A stretch of 64,000 nucleotides of DNA from Cnuella takakiae (GTDB taxonomy: Bacteria; Bacteroidota; Bacteroidia; Chitinophagales; Chitinophagaceae), in assembly GCF_001953305.1 (NCBI RefSeq), contig NZ_MTFE01000010.1, positions 5,520,795 to 5,584,794 on the forward strand, read 5' to 3'. A program made the position numbers and the translations under genes. This document shows, piece after piece, positions 63,168 through 64,000 of the stretch. Below the pieces are notes generated by a model. The model saw only the letters and a program-made list of their open reading frames with translations. It ran no database searches and was not told the origin of the DNA. How positions within the stretch are numbered: position 1 is the first letter of the stretch; every line of letters begins with the position of its first letter.

Positions 63168-63858
63168 GCCCACCTCTTCTGAACGCCCTACGGTTTTTAT
63201 TGTGGCTGGGGCCAATGGCGCCGGTAAGTCCACACGTTCCCGCGGCATGTTGCCTGATTATATGAAAGATACTTTCCCTTTCGACGGCTATATTTTGTAC
63301 AACCAGATGAAGCAGGACCTGCGGCAAAGCCTGGGTGAAAAGGAAAGCACTCAAAAGGCAGCAGCTTATGTAAGCGCGTATTTCGATGAGCTTTTTACAA
63401 ATACAATACGCCACCGCAGGCACTTTGCATTTGAGGGGTATTTCACGCAAAAGGAGCACTGGCAACCTATTCTGAATTTTAAGAACAATGGCTACTATGT
63501 ACACATGGTGTACCTGGGATTGGATCGGGTGGAAACATCTCTTGACCGGGTTGCCCGCCGGGTACGTACAGGTGGCCATTTTGTTGACGATTTTAGTATT
63601 AAGGCAAACTATTATGGCAACCTTGACATGCTGAACCTGAACGCTCCCCTACTCCATCGCCTTGATTTATATGATACAACCACCAAACTGAAGCACCTTG
63701 CTGTTTTACAATCGGGAAGGGTGATGGCTGCTTTGCCTATGGAGGACCAACCCCGGTGGCTACACAAGGAATTACCCCGCATTGTAACAGCCATTAACAA
63801 GAGCCAAGCACAGGAAGTAAATGCAGCTATTGAAATAGGGATAAAACAAAGAATGTAA
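63157..63858 (+). CDS. Zeta-toxin-like P-loop kinase
   Basis: About 220-233 residues. Walker A is GANGAGKST, preceded by strand PTVFIVA. The active centre region continues with FAFEGYFTQKEHW, LDRVETSLDRVARRVRTGGH and a final NLDMLNLNAPLLHRLDLYD. It resembles zeta/PezT-like kinases. The open frame begins after TAA 63154-63156, but ATG, GTG and TTG are absent before GTG 63202, which would remove the first strand. The gene may be joined to the antitoxin by a +1 shift at its TAG, or may start at a rare codon. Confidence 0.65.
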   Translation, partial: SRSRPTSSERPTVFIVAGANGAGKSTRSRGMLPDYMKDTFPFDGYILYNQMKQDLRQSLGEKESTQKAAAYVSAYFDELFTNTIRHRRHFAFEGYFTQKEHWQPILNFKNNGYYVHMVYLGLDRVETSLDRVARRVRTGGHFVDDFSIKANYYGNLDMLNLNAPLLHRLDLYDTTTKLKHLAVLQSGRVMAALPMEDQPRWLHKELPRIVTAINKSQAQEVNAAIEIGIKQRM

Positions 63859-64000
63859 AAGTGTGATTCGGTTCTGCATTCATTTACGACCCTACTGTTA
63901 TAATAATTTTTAAAAATCAAATCGTTCTATATTGCATTCGCTTATTCATTTAAGCAGTTAGTTTTGGTTGCGGCCTGCTGTTCTCAGCGGGCCTATTTTT
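63859..64000. other. Right edge without a gene
   Basis: 142 AT-rich bases after the toxin; no gene, repeat or hairpin that I can support. Confidence 0.6.

Noticed and set aside
1..64000. CRISPR arrays, tRNA or rRNA genes, complete insertion sequences
   Set aside because: No regularly spaced repeats, no cloverleaf or rRNA core, no transposase frame found by reading; a weak or unusual copy could be missed.

Overview
The window looks like chromosome from a member of the Bacteroidota, most likely Chitinophagaceae. The reasons are the promoters of the TAnnTTTG type, many lipoproteins and SusC/FecA-type TonB receptors, HYC_CC_PP proteins, CzcA-TolC fusions, DUF2911/DUF3347 proteins and the A-rich, Shine-Dalgarno-poor translation starts. 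The genus is inferred, not proven. Most of the window (about 10.6-61.3 kb) is a dense copper/silver handling island.

Left flank (1-10.6 kb). This part holds the tail of an RND efflux pump with its adaptor, two TlpA-like thioredoxins and a phosphosulfolactate synthase. These are followed by a thioredoxin, a methyltransferase, an MFS transporter and a DUF983 protein. The last four share a palindrome, GTGAC-N4-GTCAC, placed about 41 bp upstream of likely start points, which suggests one Crp/Fnr-type regulon. A rhodanese, a sterol-desaturase-like protein, DUF2243 and a small CxxC membrane protein follow, then about 1 kb without an intact gene.

Island, left arm (minus strand, 28.3 to 10.7 kb). 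A run of closely spaced genes holds HYC_CC_PP, DUF3347, a YVTN propeller, a secreted HMA protein, a Cus system (CusA split into two cistrons, TolC, two CusB-like adaptors), DUF3347, DUF2911 and a methyltransferase. It continues with a CPH-type (CopB) P-type ATPase, a frameshifted sialidase-like protein, a class I aldolase, a PepSY protein and an AraC regulator with an N-terminal HMA-like CxxC module.

Island, right arm (plus strand, 28.5 to 48.8 kb). It opens with a decayed ArsR gene behind a 44-bp perfect palindrome. Next come a CzcA-TolC fusion pump with adaptor, a DUF2231-like membrane protein, a membrane Schlafen/AlbA protein, a multicopper oxidase fused to a beta-barrel, a ferritin-VIT1 protein, a decayed EamA transporter, a two-component system with a PepSY-like protein, a PAP2 phosphatase and two TonB receptors.

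Second copper module (minus strand, 56.5 to 48.9 kb, plus 57.2-61.3 kb). It carries three DUF305 proteins, HYC_CC_PP, a cytosolic four-helix copper-storage protein, a 989-residue oxidase-barrel with a very long Met/His/Lys-rich insert, a haem-binding protein and an Lgt. A secreted protein with three heavy-metal-binding repeats follows. Last is a compact AraC(HMA)-CopA-CopZ operon. The right edge (61.4-63.9 kb) holds a HhH/nuclease-like protein and a zeta-like toxin pair, which suggests a mobile or defence boundary.

Inferred logic: cytosolic copper is sensed by the HMA-AraC regulators, stored by Csp and CopZ, exported by CopA/CopB to the periplasm, oxidised by the multicopper oxidases, bound by DUF305, DUF3347, HMBD and HYC_CC_PP proteins, and removed by two Cus-type pumps. 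The most unusual points are the paired HMA-AraC regulators, the oxidase-barrel fusions, the split CusA, the pump fusion with a buried signal peptide and the decayed ArsR next to its surviving operator.
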